Positions 17,692 to 26,273 of a stretch of DNA of 64,000 nucleotides are shown here, one piece after another. The position numbers and the translations under genes are program-made. Under the pieces are notes generated by a model. That model was not told where the DNA came from. It saw only the letters and a program-made list of their open reading frames with translations, and did not search any database. The DNA comes from DASSJF01 sp035934535 (GTDB lineage Bacteria; Sysuimicrobiota; Sysuimicrobiia; Sysuimicrobiales; Segetimicrobiaceae), in NCBI GenBank assembly GCA_035934535.1, contig DASYXS010000005.1, positions 7,080 to 71,079 of the forward strand, written 5' to 3'. The first letter of the stretch is position 1, and each line of letters begins with the position of its first letter.

Positions 17692-18798
17692 ATGGGGCGG
17701 ACGCTGGCCCAGGCGCGCAAAGAGCTGACGCAGCTCGTCCGCGACCGCCTGTCGCTCGTCCTGGCCCTGGCGCTGCCGGTCGGCCTGCTGCTCCTGCTGG
17801 GCCGGGCCTTCTCGCTCTCCGTCGCCGACGTCCCGATCGTCGTCCAGGATCTCGACGCGTCCACGGCTTCGCAGGGTCTCATCGATGCGTTTCGCGCGTC
17901 CCGCACGTTTCACGTCGTATCGTGGCCACCCGACCGCCAACCGGATCAGGCGCTCGCCTCGAACGCCGCCCGGGCGGCGCTGATCATCCCGCCGCATTTC
18001 GGGCGCGACGTCGCCCGCGGCGTCCCGTCGCCCGTTCAACTCCAGGCAGATGGGACGGACGCCAACACCGCCAAGCTGGTATCCGGGGACGCCGCCGAGG
18101 TCGTGGCGGCCTACAACGCACGCACCGCCGGGGCCGGCCATCCTGCCCCGGTCCAGGCGGCGATCCGCCTGTGGTACAACCCCGGTGAGTCGCCCCAGAA
18201 GTTTTACGGACCCGGAATCTTTGTCATGGCGGTGTCCATCTTCCCGGCCCTGCTGGCCACGCTCGCCATGGCGAAAGAGGGCGAGCAGCAAACGATCCTC
18301 CAGGTATACGTGTCGAGCGTCTCGGCGTCGGAGTTCCTGCTCGGGAAGATTCTCGCGTTCATGGCCGTGGCGCTCGCCGAGACGGTCATCCTGGTCGGGC
18401 TGCTGGTGACCACGTTCGGCGTCGGCTTCGCCGGCGATCCGACGCCGTTCCTCGCCGCCACGGTCCTCTACGCGTTCTGCGTAGCCGCGTTCGGCACGAT
18501 GGTGGGGGCGGCGATCCCCAACCAGGCCGCCGCGATGCAGGCCGTGGCCTTCGGCGGCTTCCTCCTCGTGCTGCTCCTGTCGGGGCTCCTGTTCCCAATC
18601 GCGAACATCCCCGCCGGCCTGCGCTGGATCAGCAACGTTGTGTGGGGCCGATACTACATCGAGGTCGTCCGCGACGCGCTCCTGCAGGGCGGCGGGTGGG
18701 CCGCGATGTGGGACAAAGTGCTGATCATCGGCGCGATCGGGGCGGTCTTCTACGCGGCGGCGTGGCGGACGATGCGCCGGATGCAGGTCCGCGCGTGA
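17692..18798 (+). CDS. ABC-2 type exporter permease (YbhS-like)
   Basis: A 368-residue ABC-2 permease. There is one N-terminal membrane segment (LVLALALPVGLLLLLGR), a large periplasmic domain of about 150 residues, then five C-terminal membrane segments with KEGEQQTILQVYVSSVSASEFLLGK, the usual coupling loop. It begins 3 bases after the ATPase gene and overlaps the second permease by 4 bases. The pair probably forms the heterodimeric pore of a drug or xenobiotic exporter; the substrate is unknown. Confidence 0.9.
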   Translation: MGRTLAQARKELTQLVRDRLSLVLALALPVGLLLLLGRAFSLSVADVPIVVQDLDASTASQGLIDAFRASRTFHVVSWPPDRQPDQALASNAARAALIIPPHFGRDVARGVPSPVQLQADGTDANTAKLVSGDAAEVVAAYNARTAGAGHPAPVQAAIRLWYNPGESPQKFYGPGIFVMAVSIFPALLATLAMAKEGEQQTILQVYVSSVSASEFLLGKILAFMAVALAETVILVGLLVTTFGVGFAGDPTPFLAATVLYAFCVAAFGTMVGAAIPNQAAAMQAVAFGGFLLVLLLSGLLFPIANIPAGLRWISNVVWGRYYIEVVRDALLQGGGWAAMWDKVLIIGAIGAVFYAAAWRTMRRMQVRA

Positions 18799-19964
18799 CC
18801 GCGCCGCTGCGCGCGCTCCGCTCCGGCCGCCTGCGGGCGCTTGCGGGGAAGGAGTTCCGGCAGATCTTCCGGGACCGGCGCCTGGTGCTCTCGCTCACCG
18901 TTGCGCCCGTCGTGCAGCTCCTGCTGTTCGGATCGGTGCTGAACGCCAACGTGTCGAACGTGAGCCTGGGCGTCGTAGACGAGAGCCGGACGCCCGAAAG
19001 CCGGGAATTGGTAGCCGATCTGACCCAAAGCCAGGCCTTCCGCCTGGGCGGCTATTACGTCTCGGCCGGCCGCCTCGGAGACGCGCTCGGCCGGGGCGCG
19101 GTCGACGCCGGCGTCGTGATCCCGTACGACTTTGCCCGGGATCTTGTCCGGGGCCGCCCGGCGACGGTGCAATTTCTGTTGAACGCGACGAACGTGAACA
19201 CCGCCCAGATCAGCCGAGCGTACGCGCAGGGCGTGATCCAGGCCTACGATGCCGGGCTCGCCGCGCAAGGACTGCACGCGGCCTTCACGCAGATCGCCGC
19301 CACGCCGGTGAGCGGCCGGGGGACGATCCAACTGGATCCGGCCTTCCTGTTCAATCCCGCCCTCGAGAGTTCGTGGTTTGTCACGACCGGCATCTTCGGA
19401 ATGCTGATGATCCTCAACGGCACGATCATTTCATCCACCGTGATGCTGCGGGAGCGCGAGTTCGGCACGATCGAACAGCTCCTGATGTCGCCGGCGAGCA
19501 CCGCCGAGATCATGCTCGCCAAGTTCGTGCCCGTGAGTCTCCTGCTGTCCGCGATGGCGCTCGGCGCGCTCGGGCTGATGCGCCTCGCGTTCGGCGTCCC
19601 CGTCCACGGAAGCCTCGTCGTGGTCCTCGGCGGCGCGGTGCTGTGCCTTCTGGCGGGCGTCGGCCTCGGGACCATGCTCGCGACGTTCACCCAGTCGGCC
19701 GCGCAGGCGTTCCTGATGGTGTTGTTCATCAATCCGCCGCTGGTGTCGCTGTCCGGGGCGCTCATGCCGGTGGAGGCGATGCCGAAATGGCTGCAGCCGC
19801 TGACCGTGCTGAACCCGATCTATCACTTTGCCCGGATCGCCCGCGGAGCCCTGATCAAAGGCGCCGGCTTTGAGGCCCTCTGGCCCAACTTTCTCGCGTT
19901 GCTCGCCTTCACGACGGCGCTCGTCGCGCTGAGCGTCTGGCGATTCCGCCGCCAGTTGGGGTGA
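18795..19964 (+). CDS. ABC-2 type exporter permease (YbhR-like)
   Basis: A 389-residue partner of the preceding permease with the same plan: an N-terminal membrane segment after KEFRQIFRDRRLV, a large periplasmic loop with FLLNATNVNTAQISRAYAQG, and five C-terminal segments with MLREREFGTIEQLLMSPAS. The GTG at 18795 is chosen because it forms the 4-bp overlap with the YbhS-like stop. It ends the exporter operon, and the minus-strand DUF4242 gene converges on it 9 bp further on with no obvious terminator hairpin between them. Confidence 0.9.
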   Translation: MTAPLRALRSGRLRALAGKEFRQIFRDRRLVLSLTVAPVVQLLLFGSVLNANVSNVSLGVVDESRTPESRELVADLTQSQAFRLGGYYVSAGRLGDALGRGAVDAGVVIPYDFARDLVRGRPATVQFLLNATNVNTAQISRAYAQGVIQAYDAGLAAQGLHAAFTQIAATPVSGRGTIQLDPAFLFNPALESSWFVTTGIFGMLMILNGTIISSTVMLREREFGTIEQLLMSPASTAEIMLAKFVPVSLLLSAMALGALGLMRLAFGVPVHGSLVVVLGGAVLCLLAGVGLGTMLATFTQSAAQAFLMVLFINPPLVSLSGALMPVEAMPKWLQPLTVLNPIYHFARIARGALIKGAGFEALWPNFLALLAFTTALVALSVWRFRRQLG

Positions 19965-19973
19965 TCGTGACGT

Positions 19974-20246
19974 CTATTTGTAGAAGTACGGGTCGAGGAC
20001 GCTGACCTGGGTGATGTGATCGACGGGGAGACCGTTCGCCTGCGCGGCGCGCCGGATGGCGTCCGGGTTCGGTCCATCGTAGATGCAGTACGTCTTGGTC
20101 TTGTCCGTGCTCACGTACGAGTGAACCCAGGTGACGCCTTCGACGCCGTTCTTGCCGACCACGTTCAAGCACGCCTGCGCGCCCTCATCCGTCATAGGGA
20201 TCTGCAGGCCGCCGGGAAATGTCCGCTCCACCATGTACCGGGGCAT
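19974..20246 (-). CDS. DUF4242 small protein (SCO4226-type, possible metal-binding)
   Basis: A 90-residue protein of the DUF4242 family, which has a ferredoxin-like fold; one Streptomyces member binds nickel. Seen are MPRYMVERTFPGG, VTWVHSYVSTDKTKTYCIYDGPN and the ending VSVLDPYFYK, all typical. The ATG at 20246 has GGAGGTGACGAG upstream. It is the last gene of the minus-strand catabolic operon, 78 bp after the CoA-transferase beta gene. Its role in that pathway is unknown. Confidence 0.82.
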   Translation of the reverse strand: MPRYMVERTFPGGLQIPMTDEGAQACLNVVGKNGVEGVTWVHSYVSTDKTKTYCIYDGPNPDAIRRAAQANGLPVDHITQVSVLDPYFYK

Positions 20247-20324
20247 TTCTCGTCACCTCCGTTGCCGAAGTACGCGCAGATTCTCGCTTGGATTCGTGCG
20301 GCCCTTCCGATCTTTTGAGATCTC

Positions 20325-21089
20325 TTACAGGAAGATCCGGGCCGGATCGAGGCCGCGCAGCAGCGTCAGTTCGTGCTCGGTCGGGCCCTCGAGCCGCGGG
20401 ACCTCCGCCGCCGTTTCCAACTTGAAGCCCGTCTGCTCCTGCACCTGATCGCGCTCCACGCCGGGCTGCAGCGCGACGAGCCGCATCCGCCCGGACGCGG
20501 GGTCGAAGTCCATCAGCGCGAGGTCGGTCACGACCGCGGTCACGCGCCCGAACGGGAGGCCCGCCCCGCGCCGGCCGCCGTCGCCGTCGATCTGCCCCGG
20601 GCTGGTCACGAAATCCAGCCGTTCCACGAACCGCCGTCGTTCGTGCCGCGTGACGATCATGATCTCCCGGCACAGACACGCGATGTCGCAGGCGCCGCCG
20701 CTCCCGGGGAGGCGCACTTTCGGGCGCTCCACCGGTCCGATCACGCTCGTGTTGATGTTGCCGTAGGGGTCGATCTGCGCTCCGCCGAGGAAGCCGTAAT
20801 CGAAGTACCCGCGCTGCGCGTAGAGGAAGATCTGCGTGATCGGCGGCAGCGCGACGGCCCGGCGCGCGCCGCGCATCTCATTCGTCGAGATCGGCAGGCG
20901 TCCGGGCTGCACCTCCAGGCCGATCGCGCCGCCTTCAACGACGATGGTCAGGCCGGGGGCGTGGGTCACGCGGGCGAGCGCGGACGCGAGCAGGGGGGTG
21001 CCCACTCCGGCAAACACCACTTTCCCGTCGGCCAGCAGCCGGCTTGCCGAGACCGCCAGCAGCTCGGACGGGGTGTAGCTCACGTTCAT
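20325..21089 (-). CDS. CoA-transferase family 1, beta subunit
   Basis: A 254-residue beta subunit resembling those of glutaconate CoA-transferase and IpdB. The likely catalytic glutamate is in IVVEGGAIGLE (about residues 50-60), and GFLGGAQIDPYGNINTS and LPGSGGACDIA are typical. It moves CoA onto, or handles the CoA ester of, an organic acid. The ATG overlaps the alpha-subunit stop by 4 bases, so the two are made together. It sits downstream of a molybdenum hydroxylase and an LLM oxidoreductase, as expected for a ring- or chain-degradation route. Confidence 0.88.
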   Translation of the reverse strand: MNVSYTPSELLAVSASRLLADGKVVFAGVGTPLLASALARVTHAPGLTIVVEGGAIGLEVQPGRLPISTNEMRGARRAVALPPITQIFLYAQRGYFDYGFLGGAQIDPYGNINTSVIGPVERPKVRLPGSGGACDIACLCREIMIVTRHERRRFVERLDFVTSPGQIDGDGGRRGAGLPFGRVTAVVTDLALMDFDPASGRMRLVALQPGVERDQVQEQTGFKLETAAEVPRLEGPTEHELTLLRGLDPARIFL

Positions 21090-22069
21090 CCGCCGGTCAA
21101 CTCCCGCGCTACCCGGCGCCGTTCGAGCATCCGCGCCACGCCGAACTTGTCGAAGTACGCCTCGGCCGTCTCGGGGCCGTACACGTACTCATCGAGATAG
21201 GCCCGGGCGCCGGCGACGCCGTCCGTCGCGACGCGCTTGGCGTAGGCGTCGATGTGCTCGAGATCCACGTCGTACACGCCGTACACCTCGTGCGGATACG
21301 CGCCGTAGGGGGCTTCCACGACGGCGTCCACGGCGAAGAACGGGATGACCGTCCGGTCCGCGGTGCGCCGGATCTGGTCCGGCTCGACGATCTCCTCGGC
21401 GCTGAGCACGACGGTCTGCGCGGCCGCCGCGATGTCCGCGTCCATGTGCGGGTAGCCGTCGATCTGCGCGTTGCCGAAGGGATCGGCACGGTGGACGTGG
21501 ATCAGCGCGACGTCCGGAAAGAGCGCCGGCACGAGGCACACCTGCTCGCCCGTGAACGGGCACGCCATCGTCCTGGCGCCGGTGGTGCGCAGGAGGTCGG
21601 AGCCGAGCATCGAGAGGGTGGGGAGGAAGGGCACCCCCATCGCGCCGGCGTGGTAGCGCAGGCCGATCGCAAGGTGGCTCCATTCGTCGAAGCGGGCCTG
21701 CCCGCCTTCGACGAACTCGCGGACGATGCGGGACAGTCCCCACGGCAGCCCGATCCCGACCCAGCTCGTGACGATTTCGCGGCTGGCGCCCGCGGCCAGG
21801 AACAGCTCCGCCTCGTAGCACATCAGGCTGCGGGACAGCACGACGTCGCGCCGGCGCTGCCGCAGCACCTCGCGCAGCAAGAGCGTCGGGGTCCGCGAGT
21901 AGAGGCAGCCGCCGATCGCGATGTGGTCGCCGTCGCGGACGAGCGCGGCCGCCTCCGCGAGAGACGTCCGCTTGTCGCGCGGCGCCCGTGACTTCGCTTC
22001 GAGCCGGCGGCGGGCGTCCACGAACGTCGCGGGAGGCCGGCCGCCCGCCGGGGTGTCCGGGTTAGGCAC
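21086..22069 (-). CDS. CoA-transferase family 1, alpha subunit
   Basis: A 327-residue alpha subunit. Typical parts are LVRDGDHIAIGGCLYSRTP near residue 45, AGASREIVTSWVGIGLPWG, FLPTLSMLGSDLL, and VALIHVHRADPFGNAQIDG. It pairs with the beta subunit encoded immediately after. The ATG overlaps the end of the preceding LLM gene by 8 bp. The C-terminal part from about residue 265 (DVDLEHIDAYAKR) is the extra helical stretch seen in glutaconate-type alpha subunits. The acid substrate is unknown. Confidence 0.88.
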   Translation of the reverse strand: MPNPDTPAGGRPPATFVDARRRLEAKSRAPRDKRTSLAEAAALVRDGDHIAIGGCLYSRTPTLLLREVLRQRRRDVVLSRSLMCYEAELFLAAGASREIVTSWVGIGLPWGLSRIVREFVEGGQARFDEWSHLAIGLRYHAGAMGVPFLPTLSMLGSDLLRTTGARTMACPFTGEQVCLVPALFPDVALIHVHRADPFGNAQIDGYPHMDADIAAAAQTVVLSAEEIVEPDQIRRTADRTVIPFFAVDAVVEAPYGAYPHEVYGVYDVDLEHIDAYAKRVATDGVAGARAYLDEYVYGPETAEAYFDKFGVARMLERRRVARELTGG

Positions 22070-23030
22070 GCACCCGCCTCGCGCCGGGGCGCAGCCGGGG
22101 CAGGACGTCGTGCGCGATCGCCTCGAGCTGCTCCGGGCGGTACTCGTGCGGAATGAGGACGATGTGCTCCTCCCCTGCCGCGAGATGCGCCGCGAGCTGC
22201 TCCGCGCACTGCTCGGGCGTCCCCCGGATCGAGCTCTCCGGCGTCGACTCGCTCCACGGCGCGACGTCGAAGTACCGGCCGACGAAGTCCTTGATGCCGC
22301 GGTCCGCCTCTTCGTACGAGGCCGCGACGCAGATCGGCAGCTGGCTCACGTTGCGCAGCTCCGCGGGGTTGCGTCCCTGTTCCTCGGCGAAGCCGCGGAT
22401 CTTCGCCCACGTGGCGCGAAACGTCTCGGCCGTGTAGAAGTAGGTCAGCCAGCCGTCGCCGTACCGCGCAACGCGCCGGAGCACCCGGTCGACGTAGCCG
22501 CCGATGAACAGCGGCGGGTACGGCCGCTGGACGGGCTTGGGCAGCATCACCGCCTGGTTAAAGACGTAGTTGTCGACCGAACCATTGACGCCGTCCTCTG
22601 TCCACAGCCGCCGCAAGATCTCGAGGTTCTTGACGAAGATCCGCCCCCGCTCCGCGAACGGGATGCCGCAGGCCTGAAACTCACGCTCGTACCAGCCCGC
22701 GGCGAGGCCCAGCGTCAGACGTCCTTTCGAGATCTGATCCAGGCTCGCCAGCTCCTTCGCCAGGATGACGGGGTTTCGCAGCGGCAGCACGAGGACCCCG
22801 ATGCCGAGCCGCAGCCGCTGGGTTCTTGCCGCGATCGCGGTGAGGGTCGCGAGCGACTCGAGAAACGGGAACGCCCGCCGGGTGCCGAGCAGAATGTGGT
22901 CCCACGCCCACGCGGAGGCGAAGCCGAGCGATTCCGCCGTCGCCGCGTAGGCGAGGATCTTGTCGATGCTCGGCTCCGCGGTCGCGGGCGTGAAGTTCTC
23001 CAGCGCGACCCCGAATAGCGGTTCCCGCAT
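22062..23030 (-). CDS. LLM-class (luciferase-like) flavin/F420-dependent oxidoreductase
   Basis: A 322-residue member of the luciferase-like superfamily. Motifs are FGVALENF at the N-terminus, RLGIGVLVLPLRNPV, DQISKGRLTLGLAAGWY, and PYPPLFIGGYVDRVLRR. The ATG (complement of 23028-23030) overlaps the stop of the molybdenum hydroxylase gene by 1 base. Within the operon it lies between a hydroxylase and a CoA-transferase, so a monooxygenase step such as ring opening is plausible but unproven. It is only distantly similar to the LLM gene at 10781. Confidence 0.88.
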   Translation of the reverse strand: MREPLFGVALENFTPATAEPSIDKILAYAATAESLGFASAWAWDHILLGTRRAFPFLESLATLTAIAARTQRLRLGIGVLVLPLRNPVILAKELASLDQISKGRLTLGLAAGWYEREFQACGIPFAERGRIFVKNLEILRRLWTEDGVNGSVDNYVFNQAVMLPKPVQRPYPPLFIGGYVDRVLRRVARYGDGWLTYFYTAETFRATWAKIRGFAEEQGRNPAELRNVSQLPICVAASYEEADRGIKDFVGRYFDVAPWSESTPESSIRGTPEQCAEQLAAHLAAGEEHIVLIPHEYRPEQLEAIAHDVLPRLRPGARRVRA

Positions 23031-25363
23031 CAGCGTCTCCCTTCGGCCTTCCCGTCCGGGCGGCGGTCCGCCGCAGGTCGGCGGGCATCGAGCGCGCGGA
23101 CGACCCGCTCCGGCGTCATCGGCAGCTCCGTCAGGCGCACGCCCACGGCGTTGTGGATCGCGCTCGCGATCGCGGCCGGCGGCGGGCCGGTGGGCGGTTC
23201 GCCGATCCCGCGCGCCTGAAACGGGCCTTTGCCTTCGCCGGACTGGACGATCACGGCCTGCACGTCCGGCAGATCGAGCGATGTCGGGATCAGGTACCCG
23301 GCAAACAACGTGCTGAGGTTGTTGCCGTTCTCGACCACGACCTCCTCCGTGAGTGCCTGGCCGATTCCCATGACGGTGCCGCCCTGGATCTGGCCCTCGA
23401 CGCTCTGGGGATTGATCGCCTGGCCGACATCGTGGCACGCCGCGTACTGGAGCAGGCGGACCGCGCCGGTGTCCGTGTCCACTTCGACCTCCGCGGCGTG
23501 GCAGCCGTACGTGAAGTCCGGGAAGGTGCGTCCCTGGCCGGTCGCCAGGTCCACCGGCGGCGCCTGTTCCGCGTGAAAGGTGGCGAGGAGCGCGGCGAGG
23601 ACGCCCCGGCGGCCGCACTCGGCGACCATCCGGGCGAGGGAAATGCGCCGTTCCGGGCTGCCGGCGATCCCGACGTGATCGGCGGCAAACTCCAAGTCGC
23701 CTTCCGCGGCTTCGAGCAGTGAGGCGGCGACGGGGGCCACCTGCTCGCGCAGTTCGCGCGCGCCGCGGAGGACCGCGTTGCCGGACATGTACAATTGGCG
23801 CGTCGCGAACGTGCCGCCTGAGAGCGGCGTGAGGGCGCTGTCGCCGACATGCACGGTGATCCGATCGAGCGATACGCCGAGCACCTCCGACGCGATTTGG
23901 GCCAGCGAGGCCGCCTGGCCGCCGCCGAGGTCGGGCACGCCGGAGCGGATCACGAGCGAGCCGTCGGATTCGAAGCCGAGCCACGCGCCGGCGCGGTCTC
24001 TAAACCAGACCGTCCGGCCGTAGGGCTGGATGTTGCAGGCAAACCCGCGGCCGACCCTGGCCGACGGGCCCGACGGCCGGCTGCGCTCGCCGAGCGCGGT
24101 GGTGGCGCGCCGCACGAGTTCGGGCAGCGCGACATGGGTCTCGACGGACTCGCCGGTCGGGAGGCGGTCGCCCTTCGCGAGGAAGTTGCGCGCCCGGATC
24201 TCCTCCGGGGCGAGGCCCAGCCGCTCGGCGAGAGCGTCCATCTGCGACTCGTAGGCGAACGTGACCTGCATCGCGCCGAACCCGCGCATCGCGCTCGACG
24301 GGACGTTGTTGGTGAAGACCGCCCGGGCGTCGATGGCGACGTTCGGAATCTTGTACGGGCCGGCGCCGGTGACAAGCGCCGCGAACAGCACCCGCGGGCT
24401 GAGCAGCGGGTAGGGGCCGGCGTCGGCGACGAGCGAGATTTCCTGCGCGACGAGGCGGCCGTCGCGGGTGGCCCCCGTTTTGTACCGCATCGTGAACGGA
24501 TGCCGCTTTGGGCGGGCCAACAGCGAGTCGTAGCGGCTCCACACCATGCGCACCGGCCGTCCCGTCTTCCACGCCAGCAGCGCGAGGTACGGCTCGACGG
24601 TCATGTCCTCTTTGCCGCCGAACCCGCCGCCGAGAAACGGCGTGACGACGCGGACGCGATTGTGCGGCACGCCGAGCATCTCCGCGATCTCCCGGAAGTG
24701 TTCGATGACCTGCGACGACGCCCGGACGTTGACCACGTCTTGCGCGTCGATCCAGGCGACGCCGGCCTCCGGTTCGAGGTAGGCATGGTCCACGCGCTGG
24801 GTGCGGTACGTCTCGTCGACCACGGCGTCCGCGCGCCGGAACCCCTCGGCGACGTCGCCGCGCCGCAGCGTCCAGTGGACGAGCACGTTGTCCCGGCCGT
24901 CGTGAACGCGCGGCGCATCGGGAGCCAGGGCGCGCTCGGCGTCGAACAACCCCGGCAGCGGCTCGTACTCGATCTCGATCGCTTCGAGCGCTGCCTGCGC
25001 CCGCTCCGCGGAATCCGCCGCCACGAGCGCCATCGGTTCGCCCTGATAGCACACCCGCCCGGCGGCGAGGACCGGCGTGGCGAACCGGATCAGGCCGATG
25101 CCGGTCGGGTCTTCCTCGACGGCGTTGTGGGGCACATCGGCGGCGGTCAGCACCGCCGCGACGCCCGGGATCGCCCGGGCCCGGGCGACGTCGAGCCGGC
25201 GAATCCGCGCCGACGCGTGGAGGGAGCGAAGGACCGCCCCGGCGAGCATGCCCGGCAGCGCCCAGTCCGCCGCGTAGCGGGTGGTTCCGCGGATCTTATC
25301 GACCGCGTCGAAGCGGGGCTGCGGTCTGCCGACGACCCGGTACTCTACGCGCCGGCTATCCAC
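23030..25363 (-). CDS. Molybdenum hydroxylase, molybdopterin-binding large subunit, without adjacent small subunits
   Basis: A 777-residue paralogue of the large subunit at 1958-4309, with the same landmarks: GGGFGGKED, AMRGFGAMQ, GGGQAASLAQIASEVLG, and ARGIGEPPTGPP with the catalytic glutamate. The homologous part begins RRVEYRVVGRPQPRFDAVDK, so the GTG at 25363 was chosen, which overlaps the preceding gene by 19 bp. No FAD or 2Fe-2S subunit gene lies beside it. It may use those at 535-1952 or partners outside the window. It precedes the LLM and CoA-transferase genes in one overlapping operon. Confidence 0.9.
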   Translation of the reverse strand: MDSRRVEYRVVGRPQPRFDAVDKIRGTTRYAADWALPGMLAGAVLRSLHASARIRRLDVARARAIPGVAAVLTAADVPHNAVEEDPTGIGLIRFATPVLAAGRVCYQGEPMALVAADSAERAQAALEAIEIEYEPLPGLFDAERALAPDAPRVHDGRDNVLVHWTLRRGDVAEGFRRADAVVDETYRTQRVDHAYLEPEAGVAWIDAQDVVNVRASSQVIEHFREIAEMLGVPHNRVRVVTPFLGGGFGGKEDMTVEPYLALLAWKTGRPVRMVWSRYDSLLARPKRHPFTMRYKTGATRDGRLVAQEISLVADAGPYPLLSPRVLFAALVTGAGPYKIPNVAIDARAVFTNNVPSSAMRGFGAMQVTFAYESQMDALAERLGLAPEEIRARNFLAKGDRLPTGESVETHVALPELVRRATTALGERSRPSGPSARVGRGFACNIQPYGRTVWFRDRAGAWLGFESDGSLVIRSGVPDLGGGQAASLAQIASEVLGVSLDRITVHVGDSALTPLSGGTFATRQLYMSGNAVLRGARELREQVAPVAASLLEAAEGDLEFAADHVGIAGSPERRISLARMVAECGRRGVLAALLATFHAEQAPPVDLATGQGRTFPDFTYGCHAAEVEVDTDTGAVRLLQYAACHDVGQAINPQSVEGQIQGGTVMGIGQALTEEVVVENGNNLSTLFAGYLIPTSLDLPDVQAVIVQSGEGKGPFQARGIGEPPTGPPPAAIASAIHNAVGVRLTELPMTPERVVRALDARRPAADRRPDGKAEGRR

Positions 25364-26133
25364 GTCCCGAGCGCCGCGACCTCGACGCCCGCCCCCTCGA
25401 GCAAGCCACGGAGGCTCCGCACCGCGGCGCGCGAGGGCGCGTGATCGCCGTGGAGGCAGATCGTGTCCACCTGGACCTCCACGGGCGTGCCGTCCACGGC
25501 GGGAATCCGTCCGTCCCGCACCGCGCCGACGGCCCGGCGGCACATCTCGTCCGGATCCATCAGCATCGCGTCGGGCCGGCGCCGGCTGGCCAGCGTGCCG
25601 TCCGGCATATAGGCCCGGTCCAGGAAGAACTCCCGCGCCACCCGAAGGCCGGCGGCCCGGACCTGGGCGGCGAGCCGCGAATGCGGCGTCGCGACGACGG
25701 CGAGGTGCGGATCGATGCGTTTGACCGCGGCGGCGATTGCGCCCGCGGTCCCCTCGTCCACCTCGGCCACGTTGTAGAGGGCGCCGTGCGGCTTCACGTG
25801 CTGGAGCCGCCCCCCGAGGGCTTCGACCATGCCGCGCACCGCCGCCACCTGGTAGAGCACGAGATCATCGACTTCCTGCGGCGCGAGATCCATCTTGTGC
25901 CGGCCGAACCCGATGAGGTCCTGATAGCCGGGATGCGCGCCGATCGCCACGTGGTGGCGCCGCAGCAGCTCGACCGTCTTGCGGATCGTCGCCGGATCGC
26001 TGGCGTGAAAGCCGCACGCGATGTGCGCCGAGGTGAGGTACGGCGCGATCTCCTCGTCCTGCCCCATGGGCCACCGGCCCAGGGATTCCCCCATGTCCGC
26101 GGAGATGTCCACGCGCCGCGACGCCGCTGCCAT
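25345..26133 (-). CDS. pxpA: LamB/YcsF family protein, 5-oxoprolinase subunit A-like
   Basis: A 262-residue LamB/YcsF protein. PxpA works with PxpB and PxpC in ATP-dependent opening of 5-oxoproline to glutamate. Motifs are VDISADMGES, SAHIACGFHASDP, AIGAHPGYQDLIGFGR, HVKPHGALYN, and DRAYMPDGTLASR. No pxpB or pxpC is nearby, and it heads an operon with a molybdenum hydroxylase, so it may act on another cyclic amide or lactam; that is inference. The ATG at 26133 has AGGAGAAGGAGG upstream. A 140-bp gap separates it from the divergent cysteine synthase-like gene. Confidence 0.87.
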   Translation of the reverse strand: MAAASRRVDISADMGESLGRWPMGQDEEIAPYLTSAHIACGFHASDPATIRKTVELLRRHHVAIGAHPGYQDLIGFGRHKMDLAPQEVDDLVLYQVAAVRGMVEALGGRLQHVKPHGALYNVAEVDEGTAGAIAAAVKRIDPHLAVVATPHSRLAAQVRAAGLRVAREFFLDRAYMPDGTLASRRRPDAMLMDPDEMCRRAVGAVRDGRIPAVDGTPVEVQVDTICLHGDHAPSRAAVRSLRGLLEGAGVEVAALGTWIAGA

Positions 26134-26273
26134 CGACGGGCCTCCTTCTCCTGGCGAAGATCTGCCGATGTAGGACCAGAGCCGACGGGCCCACTAATTC
26201 GGTTCCGCGATCGATGAGCCCTCTCCGGGCGTCCCGGCAGGGCGCGTGCGCGCGCGGTCAGAACCCTAGGAGC

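Noticed and set aside
26214..26273. Longer N-terminus of the cysteine synthase-like enzyme from ATG 26214
   Set aside because: The extra residues are low-complexity and a good ribosome-binding site stands before ATG 26274.
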